NCBI GenBank assembly: GCA_033856515.1
Contig: JAWVEY010000034.1
Span: 248,001 to 312,000 of the forward strand
Length of the DNA: 64,000 nt
Reading direction: 5' to 3'
Source: JALZKA01 sp033856515
Lineage (GTDB): Bacteria; Actinomycetota; Thermoleophilia; Solirubrobacterales; 70-9
Shown here: piece by piece, positions 57,859 through 64,000 of the stretch
Layout of the letters: every line of letters begins with the position of its first letter
Numbering within the stretch: the first letter of the stretch is position 1
Program-made: the position numbers and the translations under genes
The notes under the pieces: model-generated
The model's database searches: none
What the model saw: the letters and a program-made list of their open reading frames with translations, nothing else
What the model was told of the DNA's origin: nothing

Positions 57859-60339
57859 GTGCAGATCGAGGGTGATCAGCTCACGACGCTGCGGCGATCG
57901 CTGATTGATCGTGCGCAAGCGCTGGGGTCGTACATAGAGGAGCTGCAAACCGACAGCGGGCGCAGCGACGATGGGTTCTCTAGAGCTTTGCGGCTCGCCC
58001 ATCAGTACACCCGTGATCTTGTCGAGCAAGTTAAGCGGGATGCGAGGGAGCTTGACAACCCGGGAGAAGTGCTGCGCGAACACCTCGAATCGTTTCTCCG
58101 GCGGGAGGAGTGGATTGATCAGCGATTCGCTAGAGGTCGGCAGCGCGATGTGCCCAGGGCTCTAAAAACGAGTGCTCGGGACGAGTTCGAGAAGCATGAG
58201 CTGACCGACCACGAGCCAGTTCTCACTGTCGGAGCGCCTGACAACTTCGAGACGTACAGGGTCGATCTTCAGGAGTATCTCTTTGCTGACATAGAGAGGC
58301 CCTCGGCGTTCGAGGCGGGTAAGCGTCTCTCAATCTTCTCCGTTCCATATATCGAGGGAACCCGAGCATTGTGGTATCCGATTGTCCTAGGTCATGAGGT
58401 CGCTCATGCTCGTATTGACAACGAGAAGGGCGAGCTAGGGTCACTTGACCTCATTACCGATTCATGGCTTCCCGGCGAGGAAGGTGCGCTTTACGGAAGC
58501 GCAGTAGAAGAGATCACTGGCGTCAAGCGGCGACGCCACGCGGCGAGCAAAGAGCTGAAGCGCCGTCTCTACCTCTGGGCGCTTGAGCTGGTCTGCGACC
58601 TGAATGCAGTTCGCGTGTTTGGACCAGCCGGTATGAGCTCCATAGGAGAGTTTGTCGCGATGCTGGCCTCGCAGGAGGCGGCCGGGACGATTAAGCCCAG
58701 TACCCATCCACCTCTTGAGCTTCGACTTTTGGTCATGAAGGCGTTCGTGAAACGTCTTGGATTCGCGGGGGCGACCGCGCCGGCTCATTGCAAGGTCTGG
58801 ATTGACGCATCGACTAGCCCTGATGGCGCCCTCGGAGCAGTCGACCAGTTGCTGTGGAGCGTGCTGGAGCAGGACGCGCATGTCGAGGCGTTGATCGCCT
58901 TGGTCGAAAGTTGGGGAGAAGACTCCTACCGCCACAGTGAAGAGAGGTCGCAGGTCGTCGATTCCTTGGCAGCCGCATTGTTGGATGGCCTTCCGGGCAG
59001 CACTCACGTGCTATGCGGGAAGGATTGGGTTGAAGCGACCGTGGCTGACGTTGTGAACGGCGCATGGGCCGCGCGAAGCGTGCTTGACGAATTAGAAGCC
59101 GACCCGGACTACGGGGCATCTGGGGCCTTGGTCACCTCCGACATGGAGCCACGCGATAAGCGTCTGAGGCTGGACAGCCTCGCCAGTAAGGCCATTGACA
59201 CGCTCGAACTAAAGCGCCTCTGGGGTGAGGAGCGCGGCGTGATCTCTCCTCATGAGGTCGAAAACAGCCGCGCCTCATCTGCGCCAGCGGGAGTGGGTGG
59301 CGTCCTCTCGCGTTCGACTATCACGCGGCGTCTCGTGGGCACTGGCGTCGATCGCGATCAGAGAATGCACGTCATTCCGCTGTTCGCGGACTCAGTAGGT
59401 GACGCTGCCGTGGATCTCCGATTGGGACCAGACTTCATCGTCTTTCGTCATTCCGCCACATCCGTGTTTGATCCCATTGCTGATCAGGATCCACGACAGT
59501 TGCAAGAAAGAGTCAGAAAGAGCTGGGGTGAACAATTCATACTCCACCCACAAGAGCTCGTCCTGGCCTCGACGCTCGAGTACATCGTCGTTCCCGAGGA
59601 TGTTGCCTCTCAAGTGATCACCCGCTCGTCCTACGGCCGACTGGGCCTTATCACGGCGACGGCGGTTCAAGTACAGCCAGGTTCGCGCGGCTGCATCACC
59701 CTTGAACTCGTAAATCATGGTGAGACTCCGATTGCACTCACACCCGGCGCTAGGGTCGCGCAACTCATGTCTTGGACCGTTACGGAGCCGTGTGAAGTCG
59801 ACGCAGGCAAGTATTGGTTCCCTGTCGGTCCTGAGTTTTCAAAGGTGCAAGAGGACGAAGATCGGTCGTGTCTACACCGCCTCGAGAAGCGCATCGCACC
59901 GCCTCAGTATGCGGAGGAGGCCGTGGTAGTCAGGTACGCCGGGAGTCCGGCGGAGGCCCAGCTCTTTCAAGACCTCGCGCTCTCCCAAGGCGGAGAAGAG
60001 TTCACGATGGCACCCGATCCAGATCGGCGTGGGGTCGGTGTCGTGGAAGTCGGGATCGCGGTGAGCGCTATCTCGATTGCGCTGGAGAGGCTGGCGCGCG
60101 TCATTCAGCGCTGGCTCCAAGGAAGAGCAACAGGAGTGTCGGTCGAGGACTCAGAGTTTGGATTCGTGATCAAGAAGCAGGCAGATCTCCCCAAAGGGAC
60201 GATTCTGCTGCGCAAGTCCGATGGATTGGAGGTGGTAAACCTGTCCGTTCCGCCTGCGACAGAACGTGACCTTCTCAAAGCACTACAAAAGCTCTTCGCA
60301 ATCTGGCGCAAGGACGGGCGGCCAAGCAGCGATCGGTAA
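57859..60339 (+). CDS. HExxH peptidase-like / dCTP deaminase fusion, putative defence protein
   Basis: This 826-residue cytoplasmic protein has three regions. At about 1-300 is a helical domain with GHEVAHARIDN (His179, Glu180, His183), followed by WALELVCDLNAVRVFGPAG (Glu243, Asp247) and STHPPLELR, the order of an HExxH zinc peptidase. At about 482-645 is a full dCTP deaminase domain: SRSTITRRL, DAAVDLRLGPDFIVF, HPQELVLASTLEYIVVPEDV, RSSYGRLGL (Ser591, Arg594) and GCITLELVN (Glu616). The C-terminal part (about 685-826) resembles, by eye, effector-associated EACC1-type modules. dCTP deaminases are known phage-defence effectors. I infer a conflict-system protein. The fusion is not one I recognise. 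Start GTG. Confidence 0.8.
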   Translation: MQIEGDQLTTLRRSLIDRAQALGSYIEELQTDSGRSDDGFSRALRLAHQYTRDLVEQVKRDARELDNPGEVLREHLESFLRREEWIDQRFARGRQRDVPRALKTSARDEFEKHELTDHEPVLTVGAPDNFETYRVDLQEYLFADIERPSAFEAGKRLSIFSVPYIEGTRALWYPIVLGHEVAHARIDNEKGELGSLDLITDSWLPGEEGALYGSAVEEITGVKRRRHAASKELKRRLYLWALELVCDLNAVRVFGPAGMSSIGEFVAMLASQEAAGTIKPSTHPPLELRLLVMKAFVKRLGFAGATAPAHCKVWIDASTSPDGALGAVDQLLWSVLEQDAHVEALIALVESWGEDSYRHSEERSQVVDSLAAALLDGLPGSTHVLCGKDWVEATVADVVNGAWAARSVLDELEADPDYGASGALVTSDMEPRDKRLRLDSLASKAIDTLELKRLWGEERGVISPHEVENSRASSAPAGVGGVLSRSTITRRLVGTGVDRDQRMHVIPLFADSVGDAAVDLRLGPDFIVFRHSATSVFDPIADQDPRQLQERVRKSWGEQFILHPQELVLASTLEYIVVPEDVASQVITRSSYGRLGLITATAVQVQPGSRGCITLELVNHGETPIALTPGARVAQLMSWTVTEPCEVDAGKYWFPVGPEFSKVQEDEDRSCLHRLEKRIAPPQYAEEAVVVRYAGSPAEAQLFQDLALSQGGEEFTMAPDPDRRGVGVVEVGIAVSAISIALERLARVIQRWLQGRATGVSVEDSEFGFVIKKQADLPKGTILLRKSDGLEVVNLSVPPATERDLLKALQKLFAIWRKDGRPSSDR

Positions 60340-60664
60340 ATTCCGTTGACCGAGACTGAGTAGTGCCCGGAAGGACTGCGACTTCGAGATAGTTTGGTCA
60401 GCAGGCAGGTCACCACGCTCGGGCCTGTTCAACCCGAGAGGCGCTCCTACGACGCGGGCAGCGAGCCCGCTCGCCCTGTCCGGACCCTGGTAGCCCCGCC
60501 CGCGCCGACTCTCCGGTGTCTTCGCTCGTGCGCGAGCCTGAGATGTTTTTGGCTCTGGTCTCCCGGGCGAAGCTCAGATCCTTGCGAAACCGGGAGGTGC
60601 CTGCTAAATGGCCTGATACTTATAGTCCGTAGCCAAATAGTCGTCCAGCCAGCAGGGTTTGCCG
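60340..60664. other. Gene-free stretch before the XRE gene
   Basis: These 325 bases hold no convincing gene. A minus-strand frame here (60447-60740) has a composition like a shadow reading and overlaps the XRE start. Its right end carries the operator repeats described separately (60615-60642). Otherwise nothing is seen. Confidence 0.5.
60615..60642. promoter_or_regulatory. C-box-like operator upstream of the XRE gene
   Basis: GATACTTATAGTC (60615-60627) is followed by a second ATAGTC (60637-60642), 15 bases after the first, 22 bases before the XRE start. Tandem sites with GACT/AGTC-type halves are characteristic of C-proteins of restriction-modification systems. The same 13-mer occurs inverted at 61237-61249. 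Confidence 0.65.
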
Positions 60665-60892
60665 ATGCCCGCTCGCGCCAAGCCCCACGCCCAGCTCGGC
60701 CGCTCACTGCTGCAACATCGCCAAGAGCGTGGGCTCTCACAAGAGGCGCTAGCTGCTGAGGCCGGGCTCGATCGCACCTACGTCGGCGGCGTTGAGCGCG
60801 GCGAGCGCAACCCCAGCTTCGAGAGCCTGCTCAAGCTGGCCAACGCCCTAGACGTCACGGTCAGCGCGCTGCTCGAGGGCGTAGGTCCGTAG
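60665..60892 (+). CDS. XRE-family regulator, restriction C-protein-like
   Basis: This 75-residue helix-turn-helix protein reads GRSLLQHRQERGLSQEALAA, then EAGLDRTYVGGVERGERNPS and a short helix. The LDRTYVGGVERGERN segment closely resembles the recognition helix region of restriction-modification C-proteins (LDRTYISGIER type). These are small dimers that bind tandem operators and activate or repress their own gene and a partner. Matching sites lie just upstream (60615-60642) and before the lipoprotein gene at 61237-61249. The ATG at 60665 is chosen over the TTG at 60659. No restriction or methylase gene is in the window. Confidence 0.85.
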   Translation: MPARAKPHAQLGRSLLQHRQERGLSQEALAAEAGLDRTYVGGVERGERNPSFESLLKLANALDVTVSALLEGVGP

Positions 60893-60914
60893 CTGGGACT
60901 GCAAGAGCCGCTGA

Positions 60915-61139
60915 TCAGTCCTCAGCGCAGCGCGAACAGAGCAGCCTCCAGCGCCAGACCCGAGCCGGGACGCCCTCAAAGCTGGCCTCCGTGCCAGTCA
61001 GGTGAAGCTGCCACCCGGACTCGACCGGGCCGGCCTCGAACGCTCGCAGCGTGAACGGAGCCGGATCAGCGCACGCGCCGCAGACGACCAGGCAATTGCT
61101 CGAGAATCGGCGGGACGAGCATCTGGGGCCTGGAGTCAC
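60915..61139 (-). CDS. Possible small zinc-ribbon protein
   Basis: This minus-strand 74-residue frame reads LVVCGACADP near residue 20 and LLCSRCAED at the end, two CxxC pairs with about 45 residues between, in the way of a zinc ribbon. Between them is a beta-like stretch (GWQLHLTGTEASFEGVPARV). No ribosome site is clear, and the N-terminal part (about 15 residues) may be spurious. It lies between the XRE gene and the lipoprotein gene. Confidence 0.4.
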   Translation of the reverse strand: MTPGPRCSSRRFSSNCLVVCGACADPAPFTLRAFEAGPVESGWQLHLTGTEASFEGVPARVWRWRLLCSRCAED

Positions 61140-61236
61140 TCACTCCGGCAACGTAGGTCGGGCTTAACTAGCGACCGGGGATACGGGCGCGGCAGTGGTT
61201 CGTCTCAGGTCGTAAGTTGCACTGCGCCGCTCTGAT

Positions 61237-61249
61237 GACTATAAGTATC
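61237..61249. promoter_or_regulatory. Second C-box-like operator, before the lipoprotein gene
   Basis: GACTATAAGTATC (61237-61249) is the exact inverse of the 13-mer at 60615-60627 and lies 4 bases before the lipoprotein start. A 13-base exact match in two regulatory positions is unlikely by chance. Confidence 0.65.
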
Positions 61250-61253
61250 AACA

Positions 61254-62333
61254 GTGAAATCACGATCGCTGCGGTGCAGCGCCTATTTACTGATCATGCT
61301 TGCTCTCGGATCTCTAGCTTCGTGCGGAGAAGACTCCGTCTCGGATGAGTCCGGCGAGTCTTCTGAGGCCGTGCTCAGCGCGCTAGCCGGGGCCGAGGTC
61401 CTGGCTACGGAGCACAGTGATCTTCGCGCTGAGTTGCGTCGCTTCGTCGCTGACGCGGATGCAGCGGTGATCAAAGAGGCGGCCGCCGACTCCGCTTCGG
61501 AGCTCGAGCGCGCCGCAGCACGACTGCCTGAGAGCGATCAGAGCGAGGCGCTCAGCGCAGTTGCTGATGCTTTCGATCTCGAGCAAAGGTCGGCATTGGC
61601 GCTGGTCGATCTGAGCGATCAAGTGACGCAGGCCGAGGCGGCGCTCAAGGTCGGCACAGGCCAGGGCCGAGTCCGACACGTCAAAGTGGCGATTCAAGAG
61701 CTGGACGATCCCGATCAGGCGGTCACTCGCCTACTCGAGCTCGAGCGCGGCGCCACCCAGGCCCTGAACGCCTCGCTAGATGCGATCGAGCTTGAACTGG
61801 ACCCGGAGGCGGATCCCTCGACCTCCACTTCTGAGCGCCTCGTCGAGCTCCGCTCTGACCTGCGGGGCGCGCCGTCAGCGTCCCCCGCCTTGGAGGGGCA
61901 TTTGCGCTCGCTGCGCTCGCGCCTCAGCGCCAGACTTGAGGAGCTGAAGGCGCCACCGCTGGTGACCGGACCTGCCGCTTGTGGAAGCAACGCAAACGGT
62001 GCGGTCGTGGTTATCAACCTTGGTGCGATCGCTTGTCAAGAGGCGATCTTCGTTAGCGAGAACTCAAGCGGCACTGAGTTGGGGTCTGGTCCGCCCGGTT
62101 GGAACTGCGGCCTCAACGCAACCACCATCGAGGGCGTCGACGTTGATGGTGCTAGTGGCTATGCCTGTGTGAATCAAGCCGGCGTGCGGATCTCAATTCA
62201 CGACCCGAATCCAACCCCGGTCCCAGTGGTGCCCGACGACTCCGGCACCGGTGACGATTGTCCGCCAGGCGAGGACTTCATCCAAGGACGGTGCATAGTG
62301 ATCGAGACTGGGGGAGAGGAGGCCGGCCCCTGA
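61254..62333 (+). CDS. Lipoprotein with helical and Cys-rich parts
   Basis: This 359-residue protein has a lipobox (LGSLASC) and an acidic Ser/Glu stretch. A long helical region (about 38-235, rich in Glu, Ala and Arg) follows, then a compact domain with cysteines (PAACGSNANGAVVVINLGAI, WNCGLNATTI, YACVNQAG) and a Pro-rich tail ending ECPPGE-like DDCPPGEDF. It should sit on the outer face of the membrane. Start GTG. The C-box-like operator lies just upstream, so I infer control by the XRE protein. Function unknown. Confidence 0.75.
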   Translation: MKSRSLRCSAYLLIMLALGSLASCGEDSVSDESGESSEAVLSALAGAEVLATEHSDLRAELRRFVADADAAVIKEAAADSASELERAAARLPESDQSEALSAVADAFDLEQRSALALVDLSDQVTQAEAALKVGTGQGRVRHVKVAIQELDDPDQAVTRLLELERGATQALNASLDAIELELDPEADPSTSTSERLVELRSDLRGAPSASPALEGHLRSLRSRLSARLEELKAPPLVTGPAACGSNANGAVVVINLGAIACQEAIFVSENSSGTELGSGPPGWNCGLNATTIEGVDVDGASGYACVNQAGVRISIHDPNPTPVPVVPDDSGTGDDCPPGEDFIQGRCIVIETGGEEAGP

Positions 62334-62545
62334 TGGGTTGCGCATGATGTCCGTGCCTGTCGGCACTGGCGGCCGACGCCCCGCTGAAGTAGGTACGCCG
62401 TCCGCGAGCGCGACGACCCTGGATTGTTGAGCCGGGCACGCCTCGGACTCGTCTCACTTGCGTTGCCCGCTCTGGAGCGATAAGTTCACTAAGCACTCGG
62501 GAGCCCGCCGTTACTTAATACCCTGATAAACCCTTCTCACCGACA

Positions 62546-63193
62546 GTGACTACCCCCACTAACCCGCCCAATCCTCCGGGGCCGACTGGCCCGCCACTGA
62601 GGCCTTTCAGCAAAAGGGTCGTGATCACCGCCATGGCGGTGCCGGTGGTGGCCCTCGCCGTCTTTGCCTTCGCCGGCCGCTTCGTAAAGGCCGAGGCTTT
62701 CTCGATCCTGGCCACAGGCCTACTGGCATTGATAGGTGCGATGGCGGTCGGTGGTCTGATCGGATTCTTGTTCGGCCTGCCGCGCACCTCGACCGAGACC
62801 AGCTCAGGGCGGCTGAAGAGCAACACTAATCTCGAGCGCGTCTCAGACTGGCTGACCACGATTCTGATCGGAATTGGACTGATCGAGATCGACCAGCTGG
62901 CTCAGGGCATCGGAGACGCTGCCGATGAGGTCGCCTTAGGGCTCGGTAGCACCGGCTCCCCGAGCACCGTCGCTCTCGCTCTCATTCTCTACGGACTGAT
63001 CGGCGGCTTCGTTGGCAGCTACGTCCTCACGCGCGTCACTTTGACTATCCGCCTGGACGAAGTCGAGGCGCATCTAGAGGCCAAGCAGGCAGTCAGGGTC
63101 CGGCCAGATCCGGGGCCCCTGCCGCCTCTCCCGAAGCCGCCACCACCGCCTCCTCCACCGGGCCAACCCCTACCGACTCAACCTGACCCGTGA
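62546..63193 (+). CDS. Membrane protein with GFLFGLPR/NTNLE module
   Basis: This 215-residue protein has a Pro-rich N-terminus, two close membrane helices (VVITAMAVPVVALAVFAFAG, FSILATGLLALIGAMAVGGL) and the conserved segment IGFLFGLPRTSTETSSGRLK. NTNLERVSDWLTTILIGIGL follows, then a third helix and a cytoplasmic Pro-rich tail. The pattern of GFLFGxPR followed by NTNLExxSDWLT recurs in membrane modules of proteins linked to bacterial conflict systems. This copy has no fused effector. Start GTG. It is likely part of the same island as the fusion protein. Confidence 0.7.
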   Translation: MTTPTNPPNPPGPTGPPLRPFSKRVVITAMAVPVVALAVFAFAGRFVKAEAFSILATGLLALIGAMAVGGLIGFLFGLPRTSTETSSGRLKSNTNLERVSDWLTTILIGIGLIEIDQLAQGIGDAADEVALGLGSTGSPSTVALALILYGLIGGFVGSYVLTRVTLTIRLDEVEAHLEAKQAVRVRPDPGPLPPLPKPPPPPPPPGQPLPTQPDP

Positions 63194-63268
63194 CCCGGAG
63201 CAATCCCCCAGCAGGAGACGGGCAATTGTTGGGAGAAACACCTTCTACGTCCCCCGATCCGCGTTAGA

Positions 63269-63517
63269 ATGATGCCTATGAATCCGATCATTGAGTCTTA
63301 TGCGCAGGCAGAGGATCGCTACCAGGAAGCGCTCAAGACCTACGAGCGCTTGATTCATGAGTACGAGATCGTCCAGGCAAAGGGAGATCTGACCGAGGCC
63401 TTTGAGCTCTACAACAAGGAGCTGGTCCCGACGCACGAGACCGCTCAGAGGCTGTTGCAGGAGCTACATCAGATTCGAAGCAACGTGCTTGAGACCGGTC
63501 CAGCCTCAGTCCTTTAG
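63269..63517 (+). CDS. Small helical protein, function unknown
   Basis: This soluble 82-residue protein is mostly coiled coil: PIIESYAQAEDRYQEALKTY, then ERLIHEYEIVQAKGDLTEAF and QRLLQELHQIRSNVLETG. There are three possible starts close together (63269, 63272, 63278) and no clear ribosome site. It is probably real because codon usage is even and the protein is hydrophilic. Confidence 0.5.
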   Translation: MMPMNPIIESYAQAEDRYQEALKTYERLIHEYEIVQAKGDLTEAFELYNKELVPTHETAQRLLQELHQIRSNVLETGPASVL

Positions 63518-63557
63518 AGCCAAAGCGCCCGGGCTCTCGGAACGTGGAAACTCGTCC

Positions 63558-63755
63558 ATGGATGAGCAGTCGCAACTCCTGATCGTCGTCTTCGCGATCA
63601 TCGGAATCCTGGTTGCGTGGCGGCTGATCACGTCGGCGATCGCCCGCTCGAGCGGCTCGCGCCAGTGCCCCCGATGCGGATCCGAGGTGCCCATGGGCGA
63701 GCTCGATTGCGAGTCATGCGGGTTCGATTACCGGACGATCGGCGCCTCCGAATAG
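63558..63755 (+). CDS. Small membrane protein with zinc ribbon
   Basis: This 65-residue protein has one membrane helix (LLIVVFAIIGILVAWRLITS) and a C-terminal zinc ribbon CPRCGSEVPMGELDCESCGF with two CxxC pairs. The zinc ribbon should be cytoplasmic. The ATG at 63558 follows a GTGGAAA stretch; the longer frame starting at 63402 overlaps the preceding gene. Confidence 0.65.
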   Translation: MDEQSQLLIVVFAIIGILVAWRLITSAIARSSGSRQCPRCGSEVPMGELDCESCGFDYRTIGASE

Positions 63756-63849
63756 AACCGCAAACATTCTAGCCCTGGTCGAACAGGCGCTGCCGGCGTC
63801 TCTTAAGCACCTTTCCGGTCTGGCCGATTTCGCGACCTAGCGTCGCGAC

Positions 63850-64000
63850 ATGCCAACCAACGCAACCAAAGCTCATAGCCGAAGCTCCACTCAGACCGAT
63901 AAGACTCGCCAACAGGCGCTGTCGAAGGCGCGACACGGGCCTCGGCGCCGTCCGCGAGCCGATGACCTGTCTCGACCAAGCTGGCTCGCTTACCTGGCAA
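63850..64000 (+). CDS. Possible gene start cut off by the window end
   Basis: From the ATG at 63850 a frame stays open to the right edge: PTNATKAHSRSSTQTDKTRQ, then basic residues and RADDLSRPSWLAYL. The basic N-terminus could be an export signal precursor or a DNA-binding start. A minus-strand frame through the same bases is less natural. No ribosome site is seen. Kept only as a possibility. Confidence 0.3.
   Translation, partial: MPTNATKAHSRSSTQTDKTRQQALSKARHGPRRRPRADDLSRPSWLAYLA

Noticed and set aside
60447..60740. Minus-strand frame of 97 residues before the XRE gene
   Set aside because: Overlaps the XRE start and operator, Arg-rich composition, no homology pattern.
63803..64000. Minus-strand frame at the right edge
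   Set aside because: Competes with a plus-strand start at 63850; no motif or ribosome site.
1..64000. CRISPR arrays, rRNA and tRNA genes
   Set aside because: Looked for regular spaced repeats, rRNA core sequences and tRNA cloverleaf ends by eye; nothing convincing. tRNAs can be missed by eye.

Overview
The window is a high-GC chromosomal segment whose gene content fits an actinobacterium of the Thermoleophilia (Solirubrobacterales-like). Pointers are secreted proteins beginning with the VGLLALFIALGGTAYA-type leader, many Asp/Ser-rich small lipoproteins, an F420-type luciferase-like oxidoreductase, a DUF6636-like lipoprotein, DUF5679, PucR and an Rpf-like hydrolase. The placement is inference from gene content, not from a marker gene.

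Layout of the ordinary part. 1-1060: 3' part of tadA, a decayed TetR tail and a STAS anti-anti-sigma gene behind a possible SigB-type promoter. 1159-3860: a TPP-riboswitch-controlled ABC importer for a thiamine precursor. 3876-10194: a large secreted hydrolase-like protein, a VWA/CoxE protein and its MoxR ATPase separated by a lipoprotein gene. 10191-15585: PPK2, a long coiled-coil protein, PucR, and amtB-PII. 15679-18373: MBL hydrolase, PAS protein and a GADEF/HD-GYP protein with a structured leader. 18408-22716: zinc-ribbon protein, single-domain voltage-gated channel, rhodanese, thiolase and VOC protein. 22761-25267: a compact operon of surface protein, ExbB/TolQ-like channel and DUF2149 protein. 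25269-32246: alpha/beta hydrolase and TetR, lipoproteins, acyl-CoA dehydrogenase, L-2-hydroxyglutarate oxidase and two peptidase E paralogues. 32308-35328: split NHEJ ligase and polymerase genes around two lipoprotein paralogues. 35406-46642: beta-propeller/RTX protein, crotonase, VanZ, Rpf, pyruvate kinase, P-type ATPase and the opuC osmoprotectant operon. 46739-54838: CSLREA protein, lipoprotein, LLM oxidoreductase, SDR, saccharopine-dehydrogenase-like protein, pntAA-AB-B and a LapA-like protein.

From about 55406 to the end the character changes. A secreted-protein gene is cut off, an IS element with a DDE transposase follows, and the DNA looks less GC-rich. This looks like an accessory island. 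Its centrepiece (57859-60339) is an 826-residue protein that joins an HExxH metallopeptidase-like domain, a complete-looking dCTP deaminase domain and a C-terminal region resembling effector-associated modules of conflict systems. It is preceded by a small unknown gene and a perfect palindrome. Downstream are a restriction-modification C-protein-like regulator with recognisable operator repeats, a zinc-ribbon protein, a lipoprotein and a membrane protein with a GFLFGLPR / NTNLE module. The best candidate for an undescribed system is this putative anti-phage island. The second is the proton-channel operon at 22761-25267.

No rRNA, CRISPR array or convincing tRNA was seen. Starts given are choices based on Shine-Dalgarno sites, overlaps and family N-termini, and several are uncertain.
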